From Rheum nobile (lineage: Eukaryota; Streptophyta; Magnoliopsida; Caryophyllales; Polygonaceae): a stretch of 64,000 nucleotides of DNA. The stretch is taken from the NCBI GenBank assembly GCA_027886185.1, contig WOAB01000055.1, positions 1,224,501-1,288,500 on the forward strand, in the 5' to 3' direction. Shown piece by piece: positions 53,247 through 64,000 of this stretch. The notes below the pieces were generated by a model that did not search any database, had not been told where the DNA came from, and worked only from the letters and a program-made list of their open reading frames with translations. The first letter of the stretch is position 1, and the number at the start of each line of letters is the position of its first letter. Made by a program: the position numbers and the translations under genes.

Positions 53247-55670
53247 TGTGATACCCCGTATTTTTGTAAGGTTATTTTGGGAATTATGGAATTTTCCCGA
53301 GTACCCGTTGCGTACGTCGGATTTAATACAGAGAGTTTGAGACATTCTATAATGTGCTCTATTTCTGTAATATTTTTCTCAGTGAAATAATATACAGACA
53401 AGGTGCCTTGAATTTTAAATTGTCGTTCGCGTACGATAATTTTTATCCCGGTTTATCGTCAAGCTCGTTCAAAGCCGAATGGGCGGGAAAAGGGGGAAAC
53501 GGCGACCGCCGTTCAGAAACGGCGACCGCCGTGGTTGGGCCCAAAGAGTCAACGTGTCAGCTTCTAGCTGGCCGCGACAGGCCTAGCAACGGCGACCGCC
53601 GCATTTACGGCGACCGCCGCGTGCCCGCCGCAGGCAAAATTACGGCGACCGCCGTGATTGTCTAGTGGGCATTGCCCGCCGGTCGCCGGCGTCGTTCGAG
53701 GCACGCCGTTGCGTCGTTTGCCTCGTCTGAGGGTTTGCAGATCACTCCTTGGGGTTTGCCTATAAATAGACGAGCTTGGGCATGGGTTTTGGGTCATCTA
53801 CAACCCCGAATCGCTGCCAAAACTCTCCCTCAAAGTGAGTTTTGTTTTCGTCGGTTTTCTTATGCTCGCCGGAGGTGTCGTGGTGTGTTTCCAGAGTGCC
53901 TTTGTGAAGCTTTTGGTTAGCCTTGGAGGTTAGAAGCCAAAGCAAGTCGAAGGAGGCCGAACCACTCGTGTTTTGGGGTGAGTTTCCTCTCGTTTCAGTC
54001 GGCCGTGTTCTTAACGGCGACCGCCGCCAAGAACGGCGACCGCCGTGATGAATACGGCGACCGCTGCCAAGAACGGCGACCGCCGCAAGTGCCCAGAATG
54101 CCTTCGTGGCTTTGGCTTGGTCGGTTGTCGTCGTGGCGTCTTTCCTTTCGTGTTCTTTCGCCGTGTTTAGATTCGTACTGTTTATGTCGGATCTAACTTA
54201 GGGTTCCTTTTATGGGTCGACTCAAAGGTTGTTGTGCTGTCGGAACTATACCGTGTCGAGCCCGGAATCCAGTGACGTCTTTAGACTATTCTGCGGAGTA
54301 AGGCAAGTGGCGGTTCGCTCTTGCTCATTCGTTCCATATTTACATTAATTATCAGTAGTTTATCTGAGTAATTAATTTGGAATGAATATTCTGTTTGTCT
54401 GGAAACGGTTTTGATAAACTGTTTTGAAAATCATATAATAGGTTGTATATCTGTTAGAACAACGCTATTATCTGTGATCGTCTTTCGGGCCTTTATGTGG
54501 ATTTATCCTGTAACTGTTGTGGTGTTGTAACTGTTTAGTTAGCACTGTTAGATAGGAACGTTACTCGGACTCTGTCCAGTCGTTTCTTTATAATCTGGTA
54601 TCGGGATGGCTCGTCCCCATCTAGTACTATTCTATGATCATGATCGGTCTCTTACACATGTGTGTAGAGACAGGACACTTAGCTGGTGTCACAAACCTTT
54701 CGGTATACGTCACTCTCGACGAAACGTATACTAAGATGTGTCGTCTCATTGGTGGGGTACACATGTAAAAGTATATAACGTGATGTGTGTTTTTGAAACA
54801 TAAATCATATAAGTGCTACCTTGACGCACATAATTAATACACCTTGGGCGAGTAGTACAGCTAAGTTCAATGCAGCTAGGAAAACTCGTCTTGACTTGAA
54901 TGTAGTACGTTCTCTTTCCAATCTGGATTCGCTGTAGGCGATGAGGTTGGTCGTGAACCGAAGCATCTCAGTCAGTTTTAAATCATTGTTGTATGATTCT
55001 GTAATATTCCAGATTTGTCATTCTTCCTTAAAGACTCATTTCAGTTGGAGTCTTCTTTCGAGTCGATTTCTGTGAAGATTCAGTCTTTCAGAATCTTCTC
55101 CTGTGCATACCTCTTGTTTATTCCAATAGGAATATGATGGTTGACTACCGTTATCGGTTATTATCCGAGAAATGATGAGTCTAATCTAATATGACTGCTT
55201 CGAACCAGTCTGCTTTATACCCTTACTAGTCTATTCATTTAGACTAACCAACCAATATTTTCCCTTGCATGGTTGGCTGGTGTCATCCGTTCGATTCGGC
55301 ACATCAGTTAAGAAGTAGCTCAGAAGATTAGAAGGACTATGGAGTCGGCGGTGGTTTTTGAATGTTTTAATTATTTCTTTAATCAGGTTATGATCCTTTG
55401 GACAATAACTCCGATTGTAAAATACTTTCTTAGTCTTCCGCTGTGTTTGGTTTAAACTATGTTTTGACCTATTCGGGATTGGGTTGTAATCCCGTAACTC
55501 TTATTTCCTTGACAATGTTATGTTTTGGAATTTAATGCTTGATCATTGTGTATCAATTGCATTTCATAAATTGTGTTTAATTGGTAAAGCCTTGGGTGAT
55601 CTCGGTAAGGAACACTGGGGTCATTGACGGTAATACCTTTCCAAAAGGGTTAAGTTTTGGGGGTGTTACA
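53247..55670 (+). repeat. element D 3' LTR
   Basis: 2424 bp, preceded by a purine-rich GTAAGGGGAAGGAGA tract. Compared with the 5' LTR it has an ~11-bp insertion in the upstream palindrome cluster and several changes in the downstream cluster, the most variable part of the LTR. TATA box at 53761-53770. Confidence 0.93.
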
Positions 55671-58306
55671 ACCGAGAGTTGAACAAGGTGACGATCAAGA
55701 ACAAGTATCCTTTGCCTAGGATTGATGACTTGTTGGACCAGTTGCAGGGAGCAAAGGTTTTCTCCAAGATCGACCTGAGATCTGGATATCATCAACTCAG
55801 GATTCGTGAGCAGGACATTCCTAGAACTGCGTTTAGGACCAGATATGGTCATTACGAGTTCGTAGTGATGCCTTTTGGGCTTACAAATGCTCCAGCTATC
55901 TTTATGGATTTGATGAACCGATGTTTTCACCAGTACTTGGATAAGTTCGTGGTGGTCTTCATCGACGACATTCTGATCTATTCTCCGAATGAAGAAGCCC
56001 ACGAGGAACATCTGCGGATTGCCTTGTCAATCCTTAGACAACATCAACTTTTTGCTAAATTGTCTAAATGTGAATTCTGGATAAAGGAAGTGGCTTTCTT
56101 AGGCCACGTGATTATTAAAAATGGGGTTATGGTTGATCCCCAAAAGACTGAAGCAGTGTCTAAGTGGACACAGCCCCAGAACGTGAAGGAGGTGCGCAAT
56201 TTTCTTGGACTTGCCTGGTATTATAGAAGGTTCGTAGAAGGATTTTCAAAGATCGCTCTACCTATGACCAATCTACTCCGCAAGGTCCACAAGAAGTTTG
56301 TCTGGAATGACAAGTGCGAGGCCAGTTTCCAGGAGTTGAAGCAACGGCTGACCTCGGCACCCGTGTTAGCACTCCCAGAAGGGAATGACGATTATGTGGT
56401 CTATAGTGATGCTTCAAAGTGTGGTTTGGGTTGTGTACTGATGCAGAGAGGCAGAGTTATTGCTTACACATCTAGACAACTCAAGACTTACGAAGAAAAC
56501 TATCCGACCCATGATCTTGAGTTAGCAGCGGTTGTCTTTGCGCTAAAGATTTGGAGGCATTACCTCTACGGTATAAGATGCCAAGTCTTCACTGACCACA
56601 AAAGTCTCAAGTATATATTTACTCAAAAGCAGCTAAATATGAGACAATGCCGCTGGCTAGAGTTACTCAAAGACTACGACATGGAGTTGCTGTATCATCC
56701 GGGCAAGGCTAATGTAGTAGCTGATGCACTAAGCCGGAAGACAACGCACGAGACTGTAGTTGCTCTACTTACTGCTCAAACCAAGCTAAACCAAGAGTCA
56801 TGCGACATTGAAGTCCTGTATGACCAGCGTAGAGGGTACTTGAGTATGATGGAAATTCAGGCTACACTGCTGGATTAGATCAAAGAAAAGCAAGTCGATG
56901 ACATCATCTTGGTGAAGTTAAGCAGTGAAGTGATGGATGGGAAAGCTCCCAGTTTTGTGGTTCAGGATGATGGATCACTTTGGTTTCAGGATCAGATCTG
57001 TGTGCCTGACACAGAAGGTCTTCGTCAGTTGGTGATGAGAGAAGCTCATTCATCTGCTTATTCTGTGCATCCTGGCTCTAGCATGATGTACAAGGATCTC
57101 AGAAAGAAGTTTTGGTGGCCAAACATGAAGTGGGACGTAGCAGACTTTGTGGCAAAGTGCTTAACTTGCCAGAAGGTCAAGATCGAACACCGCAGGCCAG
57201 GTGGTGAGTTGCTACCTCTCCCAGTGCCAGAATGGAAATGGGAGGACATCGCCATGGACTTCGTCACTGGGCTACCAAAGACTCGAAGTCAGAGGGATGC
57301 TATTTGGGTAATTGTGGATAGGCTTACGAAGAGTGCTCATTTCATAGCCATCAAGACCACATGGGAAACCCAAAAGTTAGCAGAAGTCTACCAGAAGGAG
57401 ATTGTCCGCTTACATGGCATTCCTAAGACCATTGTATTGGACCGAGATGGTCGTTTCATGTCAAGGTTCTGGCAGGAACTTCATAAGGCTATGGGAACCG
57501 AGTTGAGGTTCAGCACCGCGTTTCATCCTCAGACAGATGGCCAGTCTGAAAGGACCATCCAGACCCTGGAGGATATGCTTAGAGCTTGTGTACTCGATCG
57601 TCCGACTAGCTGGAAGGACAGCTTGAGTCTGATTGAGTTCACGTACAACAATAGCTGGCATGCTACAATCAAGATGGCTCCGTTTGAAGCTTTGTATGGT
57701 CGCAGATGCAGATCTCCGATTTGTTGGGATGATAGTGCCGACAAAATTCTGCTTGGACCAGAGTTGGTCGAAAGGACGGCTTTAGACAATGCTTTGATCA
57801 GACAAAGGATGTTGACCGCTCAGAGTCGACAGAAGTCCTACGCTGATCGGAAGCGCAGGACTGTCGAGTTCGAGGTAGGTGACAAGGTTTTTGTCAAGGT
57901 ATCGCCATCCAAAGGAATTTTCAGATTTGGTAAGCGTGGGAAGCTTAACCCTCGCTACGTGGGACCATTCGAAATTCTGGATAGAGTAGGATCTCTAGCG
58001 TACCGCTTGGCGTTGCCGCCATCGGCTCACCCGGTGCATAACGTGTTCCACGTATCTTTACTCAGAAAGTATGTGCCAGATGAGTCTCATGTGCTTAGTT
58101 ATGAGGACATCGAGATTCAAGCTAATGGTACTTATGAAGAGTTGCCCGTGCGCATTTTGGAACGTCGGGAGAAGCATTTGCGTAGCAAGATCGTACCGTT
58201 GGTACGGATTCAGTGGTCCAAGTCTGGGACCGAAGAAGTTACTTGGGAGACGTGGGAAACCGAGTCAGATATGCTCAGGCATTTTTCCAAGTTATTCTCG
58301 ACCTAA
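55671..58306 (+). pseudogene. element C gag-pol, 3' portion: RT, RNase H, integrase
   Basis: Continues C's RT after D (NKVTIKNKYPLPRIDD), with FIDDILIYS about 55960, RNase H VVYSDASKCGLGC, and integrase with HHCC finger, MDFVTGLPK, LDRDGRF and DGQSERTIQ, ending in the same chromodomain-like tail. The segment is in frame with 42557-44647 once D and one ACCGA copy are removed. One TAG at 56876 (Gln in D) is the only stop. The segment before the second integrase Asp reads VLDRDG where D has VSDRDG. Confidence 0.92.
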
Positions 58307-58342
58307 GTTTCGGGGTCGAAACTTCTTTTAAGGGGGAGGAGA

Positions 58343-60729
58343 TGTGATACCCCGTATTTTTGTAAGGTTATTTTGGGAATTTTGGAATTTTCCCGAGTAC
58401 CCGTTGTGTACGTCGGATTTAATACAGAGAGTTGGAGACATTCTATAATGTGCTCTGTATCTGTAATATTTTTCTCAGTGAAATAATATACAGACAACAT
58501 GCCTTGGATTTTAATATTCGTTCGCGTACGATAATTTTTATCCCGGATTAATGTCATGTTCGTTCAAAGCTGAACGGGCGGGAAAAGCTGGTCACGGCGA
58601 CCGCCGTCGCGGATCCAAGAACGGCGACCGCCGTACAGTCACGGCGCCCGCCATCCCAAGGCTCGAGGTGGTAGCTGGCGTGCCAGGCTGCGGCGACCGC
58701 CGTAAATTACGGCGCCCGCCGTAATTGCCGCCGTCTTTGTCCGGCAGTCTTTGCCCGATGGTCGCCGGCGTGGTTCTGGCGAGCGCCGAACTAGCTTTCG
58801 TAGGCCCATCTTCGTGCTCCCGATGCTTTGTCTATAAAAGGAGGTGTTGGGGAAGGGATTTGAGCCATCCCAAACACCGAACCTCTGCCAAATTTTCGTG
58901 TCGTCGGAGTTGTGTTTTGCCGGAGTTCGGAAGCTCTCGTCGGTGTCATTTGGTGGTGTTTCCAGCAGCCCTTTAGAAGCCTTTTGGCTGCCTTTGGAGG
59001 TCAGAACCCAAGCAAGTCGGAAAAGGGTCGAAACGCGCATCGTTTTGGTGAGATTTCTCTCGTTTCCGTCGTTTAAGTTCTTCACGGCGACCGCCGTGAT
59101 GAACTGCGGCGACCGCCACCAAGAACAACGACCGCCGCCAGTGCCCAGAATGCCTTCGTGGCTTTGGCTTGGTTGGTTGTGGTCGTGGCGTCTTTCCTTT
59201 CGTTCTCTTTCGTCATTTTTAGATTCGTACTATGGTTATGTCGGATCTAACTTAGGGTTCCTTTTATGGGTCGACTCGAAGGTTGTTGTGCTGTCGGAGC
59301 TATACCCGTGTCGAGCCCGGAATCCAGTTGTCGTCGTTAGGCTATTCTGCGGATTAAGGCAAGTGGCGGTTCGCTTTTGCTCGTTCGTTCCATATTTACA
59401 TTAATTATCAGTAGTTTATCTGAGTAATTAATTTGGAATGAATACTCTGTTTGTCTGGAAACGGTTTTGATAAATTGTTTTGAAAATCATATAATAGGTT
59501 GTATATCTGTTAGAACAACGCTATTATCTGTGATCGCCTTTCGGGTCTTTATGTGGATTTATCCTATAACTGTTATTGTGCTATAACTGTTTAGTTAGCA
59601 CTGTTAAATAGGAACGTTACTCGGACTCTGTCCAGTCGTTTCTTTATAATCTGGTATCGGGGTGGCTCGTCTCCATCTGGTACTATTCTAAGATCATGAT
59701 CGGTCTCTTTCACAAGTGTGTAGAGACAGGACACTTAGCTGGTGTCACAAACCTTCCGGTGTACGTCACTCTCGACGAAACGTATACTAAGATGTATCGT
59801 CTCAATGATGGGGTACACATGTAAAAGTCTAATAACGTGATGTGTGTTTTTGAAACATAAATCAGATAAGTGCTACTCGACGCACAAAACTAATAAACCT
59901 TCGGCGAGTAGTGCAGCTAAGTTATAGTGCAGCAAAAAAAATTCGTCTCGACTTTGATCATAGTACGTTCTCTTTCCAATCTGGATTCGCTGTATGCGAT
60001 GAGGTTGGTCGTGAACCGAAGCATCTCAGTCAACTTTTAAATCATTGTTGTATGATGCTGTAAACATTCCAGATTTGTCACATTCCTTAAAGACTCATTT
60101 CCGTTGGAGTCTCTTTTCGAGTCGATTTCTGTGAAGATTCAGTCTTCCAGAATCTTCTCTTGTGCATACCTCTTGTCTATTCCAGTAGGAGTATGATGGT
60201 TGACTATCGTCATCGGTTGTTATTCGAGAAGCGATGAGTCTAACCTAATACGACTGCTTCGAACCATTCTGCTTTGTACCCTTGCTAGTCTATTCAAGTA
60301 GACTAACCCACGAACTTTGTTCTCTGCATGTGGGCTGGTGTCATCTGTTCGATTCGGCACATCAGATCGAAAGTAGCTAAGAAGAATAGAAGGACTATGG
60401 AGTCGACGGTGGTTTTTGAACGTTTTAATTATTTCTTTAATCAGGTTGAGATCTTTTGGACAATAACTTTGGTTGTAATGTGCTTTATAAGACTTCCGCT
60501 GTATTTGGTTTAAACTCTGTGTTAGCCTATTCAGGATTGGATTGTAATCCCGTAACTCTTGTTTCCTTGACAATGTTATGTTTTGGAATTGAATGCTTTG
60601 ATCATTATGTATCATTTGTATTTCATAAATTGTATTTAAACGGTAAAGCCTTGGGTGATCTCGGTAAGGAACATTGGGGTCACTAGCGGTAATACATTTC
60701 CAAAAGGATTAAGTTTTTGGGGTGTTACA
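58343..60729 (+). repeat. element C 3' LTR
   Basis: 2387 bp, preceded by AAGGGGGAGGAGA (polypurine tract). It is shorter than the 5' LTR mainly through loss of palindrome units near 58593. TATA-like TCTATAAAAG at 58831-58840. Confidence 0.93.
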
Positions 60730-61360
60730 GGTTTGGAGGCAAGGGTGCAACCGTGAAGATGGAGGAGAATTAGGGTTAGTGTTTGGAGGGGAGGCAAGAA
60801 CTAGGGTTAGTTCTTGTGCGGGATTGCGGATAGTAACTGGATAGTTGGTAACCGAGTTAACGCGCCAGGATAGTTCGACTAGGAACGCGTTAACTTTGTG
60901 ACGTCAGGGCCCGGGTTTGCAGGAGATTACTCGACTGAAAAGCAAAGCTCTATTTCGACGTACCCAAAAAGGAAGACAAGAGTACCTATTTATACTAGAG
61001 AGTGGGCCTAATGGGCCAGACTCTCTAGTTACTAAATCTAGCGGCCCATTTAACATAAATGGAAACCACCCAGAAATAGCAGCTAATAAAAATAGAAATA
61101 ATGTTTATATAACGTACTAAACAAGTAATGTCTCGATCGAACTGGATATAACTGTAGAGGAGTCAATCACGGCTAAGCTGTCGAGACACGGAAGCTCGGG
61201 CGCTGTAGTGATCTGGCCGTGACTGGCTACAAGTCTGGTCACCAAGGATTGTGTCGCTGCTTGGACACTCTTCGCTCTGGAACGGGTGATCGGACTCGTA
61301 GGTGGAAGTCGCATGGCGTCTTCCTCCTCTGTAGCTGACATGGAGGACTGGGTCACATCA
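60730..61360 (-). repeat. element A 5' LTR, distal piece
   Basis: It resumes after the second GGTTT and matches 20609-21239. Its outer ~240 bp retain the integrase tail reading frame (minus strand, PITRSRAKSVQAAT) present in the 3' LTR. A TATA-like AGTATAAATAGG lies near 60985-60996 on the minus strand, and the outer end is TGATGTGACC, followed by CTAGG (61361-61365). Confidence 0.92.
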
Positions 61361-61365
61361 CTAGG

Positions 61366-62009
61366 CAAATTAATTTCACAATTGAAATTGTTGGGAATTG
61401 TTTGTATTTCCTGGATGAATGACCAATTCATGTCAATGGTGGAGAGTTGTGATTTTTGGTAGATTTGGGAGAAAATTTTGCTTGACATTTTTTTGTGTTT
61501 TGTTGAAATTATGGGGGGAGGATTGGTTTTGGGGTTGACGGGTTATTCTTGGCTCAACGGGATGCTCTTGGTTTAGGATGGGTTCACAAGAGGGCTCGAC
61601 GGGTTGTTCTTGGCTCAAGAAGAAGGTTAGGGTCAATACCTAGCTCAAAGGCGCGCAAAATCGATAGCTATTGGAAGGAGCTTCTTCTTCCACGAGCTCC
61701 TTAAGTGGTGGATTGCAAAATGAAGACGACAGATAAGATGGACATTTTGGTCTTTTCATACTTTTTTTGGGCCAAGATGACTGATTTGTCTTGTGGGTTA
61801 TTCATCGCTAAGAATGGGTTTATTGGGTGGTTTAAAATGATTTCGTCTGTAGAGGGTGATTTCACTAAAAAATTGCGTATATATCAGGTGGTTTTCTATA
61901 ATTTTCTCATAAATATAAGAATTCTCAAGCAAGAGCACATGTATAAAGAAATTACATCTGGATGAATCATATTCATAACCATAGTCCGACATGAACCAAA
62001 TATTCCATT
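61366..62009. other. right flank of the nest, no gene supported
   Basis: Host sequence continuing the 20356 side. Short repeats of GGTTCTTGGCTCAA-like sequence occur near 61540-61615. No protein family is recognised. Confidence 0.4.
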
Positions 62010-62280
62010 CCCTAAAATGGACAAAATCTACTTGCACAAGGCACTTGTAAAATATATGCTTGAGCCAAAGTGTCAAAAGATACAACGTTGGCCACTGATT
62101 GTATAAGTCTTGGAGATGAACTTGTTTCCGGAAAGAAAACTTGGAGATTCTCCCTTCTATGTGCACGACAAAATCCCACGTACAATTGACTATGTGAAGA
62201 AAAGGTTTGTTTACGTATATACAAACCCGTTCTAATGTTTGTCCTTGAGCCTTATTAATAGTCATAGCAAAACATAGTTT
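62010..62280 (-). pseudogene. Helitron PIF1-type helicase remnant
   Basis: On the minus strand FAMTINKAQGQTLERVCIYV (about 62280-62210) matches the conserved C-terminal motif of Helitron-encoded PIF1 helicases (TINKSQGQTL type). The next conserved block, SHSQLYVGFCRA, lies in another frame (about 62190-62150), so a frameshift separates them. Helitron helicase unwinds DNA for rolling-circle transposition. Rep and the rest of the helicase are absent, and the following sequence is not helicase-like. Confidence 0.8.
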
Positions 62281-62639
62281 TATAGGTAATTATTTTCTTT
62301 GAACACTAGTATAAAAAGGGGCGTAGACCTCGCTTGTCATACCTCACTTTTATTAAATTGGGATAATAAAAATATCTGGTCCCGGATTATTAGTAAAAAC
62401 GGGGTAACAAAAATATCCAACTGCGATTTATAACGAATAATCGCGGTCCGGGTATAATTTTTTTTATTTAATATCTCGGACCCTAGTTTCTTGAAAAACC
62501 GGGCTAAAGGGAATATCTCGGACCGCGGTTAGTCACAAATAACCGTGGTCCGGGTGTAATTTTTTTTCTTAAATAAAACCCTGAACCACAGTTGTTTGGT
62601 ATAACCGGGGTCCCGTGTTTTTTATTTTGCGAAAGAAAA

Positions 62640-62806
62640 CACCCGCGACTCGCTGCCTCCATCTTCTTTGTATTGCCGCCGCTCCTGGAACTACAACCTA
62701 GCCTTCGCGCCGTGTAAGCTCGCCTACCCTTCTTGGCCAACTCGTCGCGTGCCCCACTTGCTCCCGCCGGTCCAACCACCAGGAGATCCGCCGTCCAACC
62801 GCCGGT
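62640..62806 (+). other. GC-rich exon-like segment with 5' splice site inside the CACTA end
   Basis: GC-rich, CT-rich leader-like sequence ends CCGCCG|GTGAGTCC at 62805/62806, a strong plant donor. It may be a non-coding first exon of the element's gene. No start codon leads to a recognisable protein. Confidence 0.35.
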
Positions 62807-62813
62807 GAGTCCT

Positions 62814-62828
62814 CCCCCCCCCCCCCCC
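62814..62828 (+). repeat. 15-nt poly-C tract followed by (TC)n
   Basis: Fifteen consecutive C residues and then TCTCTCTCTC. Length is prone to sequencing error. Confidence 0.85.
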
Positions 62829-62838
62829 TCTCTCTCTC

Positions 62839-64000
62839 CCTCTTTCAACTCCCTAAATTAGGGTTTTTTGTAGTTGAATATGTCTTTGAATTTGCTTTAG
62901 TAAATCTTGCCATGAGTTATTCTGATGGTTTTAGTAAACCTGAACAGTCTGCTCATTGGTTTTGGAGTGGACATTGAATCTTTGCAGTCTCCATCAGTAC
63001 ATTTCTTCTTTTGAAGGTTAAGTAGCATTTCTTCCTCAAGTTCATTTTTCCTGTAGTTGATGGCTATGGAGTAGTAGTGCCTATTCAGTCCATGGATAAG
63101 AGCCTGGATGGGAAATCACTTCAGTATTGAACGACAAGAACATTAAATATACAAAATAAAGTTATAATTTCCCAGTTCACCTATTCTTCTTCTTCGTCCA
63201 GAATCATGAAAGAAATGCGGTGCTTAAGGTAGGCATGTGATTGCTTAAGGCTATCAATAGCTTGTCATGTTAGATATCGTATTTTAGGTTTATTGTCGAG
63301 TTCTTTTTTGGTCAAAATTGTCGAGTTCTTATTGCTGACAATATGATTATGCTTTACTAATTGTAGCCTTGGAGTTTGAGTGTCACGAGTATCAAATCAT
63401 CAGTTGAATTGAGCGTAATAATCTGAGAAGCTTGAAATCAGGAAATGAAAAGGGAATCCTGGATGGTATATTACAATTAGCACATTCAGTAGTCACCAAA
63501 TTGATAAAGAAAATTTTCATTTTGGAGTTATCAGCTTTGCATAATCAGCTTATTGACCATAATCAGCTTTGCATAGCATAGTTTACTAAATTTTGGGATA
63601 ATGTATAGCCTGATCCATGTTGGAGCTATATTTTTATGGGTCTTGAATCTTGATCTATCAATATAGAATACAGTTTTCTGTATCACAATGACTTGAAATA
63701 ATATACATGTAAATATTTACTCCAATATTACATAAATAAAATATATTGAATGATTCATACACAATTTCAAGTAAATACAACAACAAAATCATATACATAA
63801 AACATTATACAGTCAAAATATTTGAATATAAACAAATGTGTGTTTGGATTTATTGAGTTTTATCTATTGCAAACCGTATAATCTATAAAAAACACTAGTC
63901 CCACTTGCTCTTTGATCTGATGTGTGTGGTTGAAGTTGTAAGTTAACACCATTAAATGTACAAATTAAATTTCCATGGACTTGATAAAGAAGGAAGTTTT
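62839..64000. other. AT-rich interior of the putative CACTA element
   Basis: Intron-like AT-rich sequence with no open frame or RNA structure that I can support. A second CACTAGTCCC at about 63896 is in the same orientation as the terminus and is not a closing end. Confidence 0.4.

Larger units (their letters stand above)
44648..55670 (+). mobile_element. element D: second copy of the C family, nested in C's RT
   Basis: An 11.0-kb complete element with LTRs of the same family as C and a duplication ACCGA (44643-44647, 55671-55675) interrupts the IDYR/ELNK junction of C's reverse transcriptase. Removing D restores C's frame. It carries ORF1 and gag-pol in the same arrangement as C, each with nonsense codons. 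Being inside C it must be younger. By-eye LTR divergence is about 2%. Confidence 0.94.
38706..60729 (+). mobile_element. element C: Ty3 chromovirus-like (Tekay/Del type) with accessory ORF
   Basis: LTRs of about 2.4 kb (TGTGATACCCCGTATTTTTG...GGGTGTTACA) and a duplication GGTTT (38701-38705, 60730-60734) place it inside element A's 5' LTR. The interior is primer site, accessory ORF1, gag-pol and polypurine tract; element D interrupts pol. Without D it is about 11 kb. Long LTRs and an integrase C-terminus that looks like a group II chromodomain (IVPLVRIQWSKSGTEEVTWE) suggest the Tekay/Del lineage. Confidence 0.92.
20357..61360 (-). mobile_element. element A: Ty3 retrotransposon, CRM-like, split by nested insertions
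   Basis: LTRs beginning TGATRTGACC and ending GGTCACATCA bound the element, with a 5-bp duplication CTAGG on both sides (20352-20356, 61361-61365). It reads on the minus strand: 5' LTR right, gag, protease, RT, RNase H, integrase, 3' LTR left. Without elements B (22692-33250) and C (38706-60729) it is about 8.4 kb. A Met-tRNA primer site and a G-rich polypurine tract lie next to the LTRs. The single gag-pol frame, a CFQCGGRGH zinc knuckle, an IDGGSC protease site and an integrase whose C-terminus is encoded inside the 3' LTR all recall the centromeric CRM lineage. By-eye LTR divergence is roughly 3-4%. Confidence 0.92.
62304..64000 (+). mobile_element. left end of a CACTA transposon, running off the window
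   Basis: CACTAGTATAAAAAGGGG at 62304 is a canonical CACTA terminus. It is followed by subterminal repeats in both orientations (GCGGTCCGGGTATAAT, CGTGGTCCGGGTGTAATT, ATCTCGGACC) between 62360 and 62610, where transposase-binding sites lie in this superfamily. No inverted GTG-ending terminus is found before 64000, so the right end lies outside. No transposase frame is seen in the visible part. Confidence 0.75.

Noticed and set aside
1..64000. CRISPR arrays, bacterial operons or other prokaryotic systems
   Set aside because: Everything recognisable is plant nuclear; the repeats are tandem or transposon-derived without spacer structure.

Overview
This window reads as heterochromatic nuclear DNA of a flowering plant, probably a eudicot. 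It is AT-rich and almost entirely transposon-derived. Plant signatures include Ty1/copia and Ty3 elements primed by initiator Met-tRNA, a Cassandra TRIM carrying 5S rRNA sequence in its LTRs, Mutator/hAT/CACTA/Stowaway-type DNA elements, and fragments of an ERF factor, chloroplast-type chaperonin-60 beta, DNA polymerase delta subunit 2 and a RecA. I see no confidently intact host gene. I ran no searches, so all family names come from motifs read by eye.

Left part (1-20356). After a gene-poor start lie a Mutator-like element with an exact 9-bp target duplication (2128-5176) holding two inverted tRNA-like sequences, a ~640-bp tandem duplication (5815-7098), a Stowaway-type MITE (7332-7479) and a Cassandra TRIM (8644-9729) with a hAT MITE in its 3' LTR. 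A composite region (about 10461-17215) then carries at least five host gene fragments (ERF, POLD2, CPN60-beta twice, RecA Walker A, NIMIN-like) among internal repeats and a nine-base motif present 11 times. A 5'-truncated LINE (17255-19826) follows.

Central part (20357-61360) is a four-element nest resolved to base level by four 5-bp target duplications. Element A, a minus-strand Ty3 element resembling the CRM lineage, is the host (TSD CTAGG). Element B, a Sirevirus-like copia element with an env-like ORF, sits in A's RNase H (TSD CAAAC). Element C, a plus-strand Ty3 element with ~2.4-kb LTRs, sits in A's 5' LTR (TSD GGTTT). Element D, of the same family as C, sits in C's reverse transcriptase (TSD ACCGA). 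C and D both carry an extra ORF upstream of gag. It encodes an acidic protein beginning MG-x-C-x-S, a plausible dual-acylation signal, and is the most unusual coding feature here. All gag-pol frames carry nonsense codons, so the copies look non-autonomous.

Right part (61361-64000) holds a Helitron-type PIF1 helicase remnant (about 62010-62280, minus) and the left end of a CACTA element starting at 62304 and running past the window edge.
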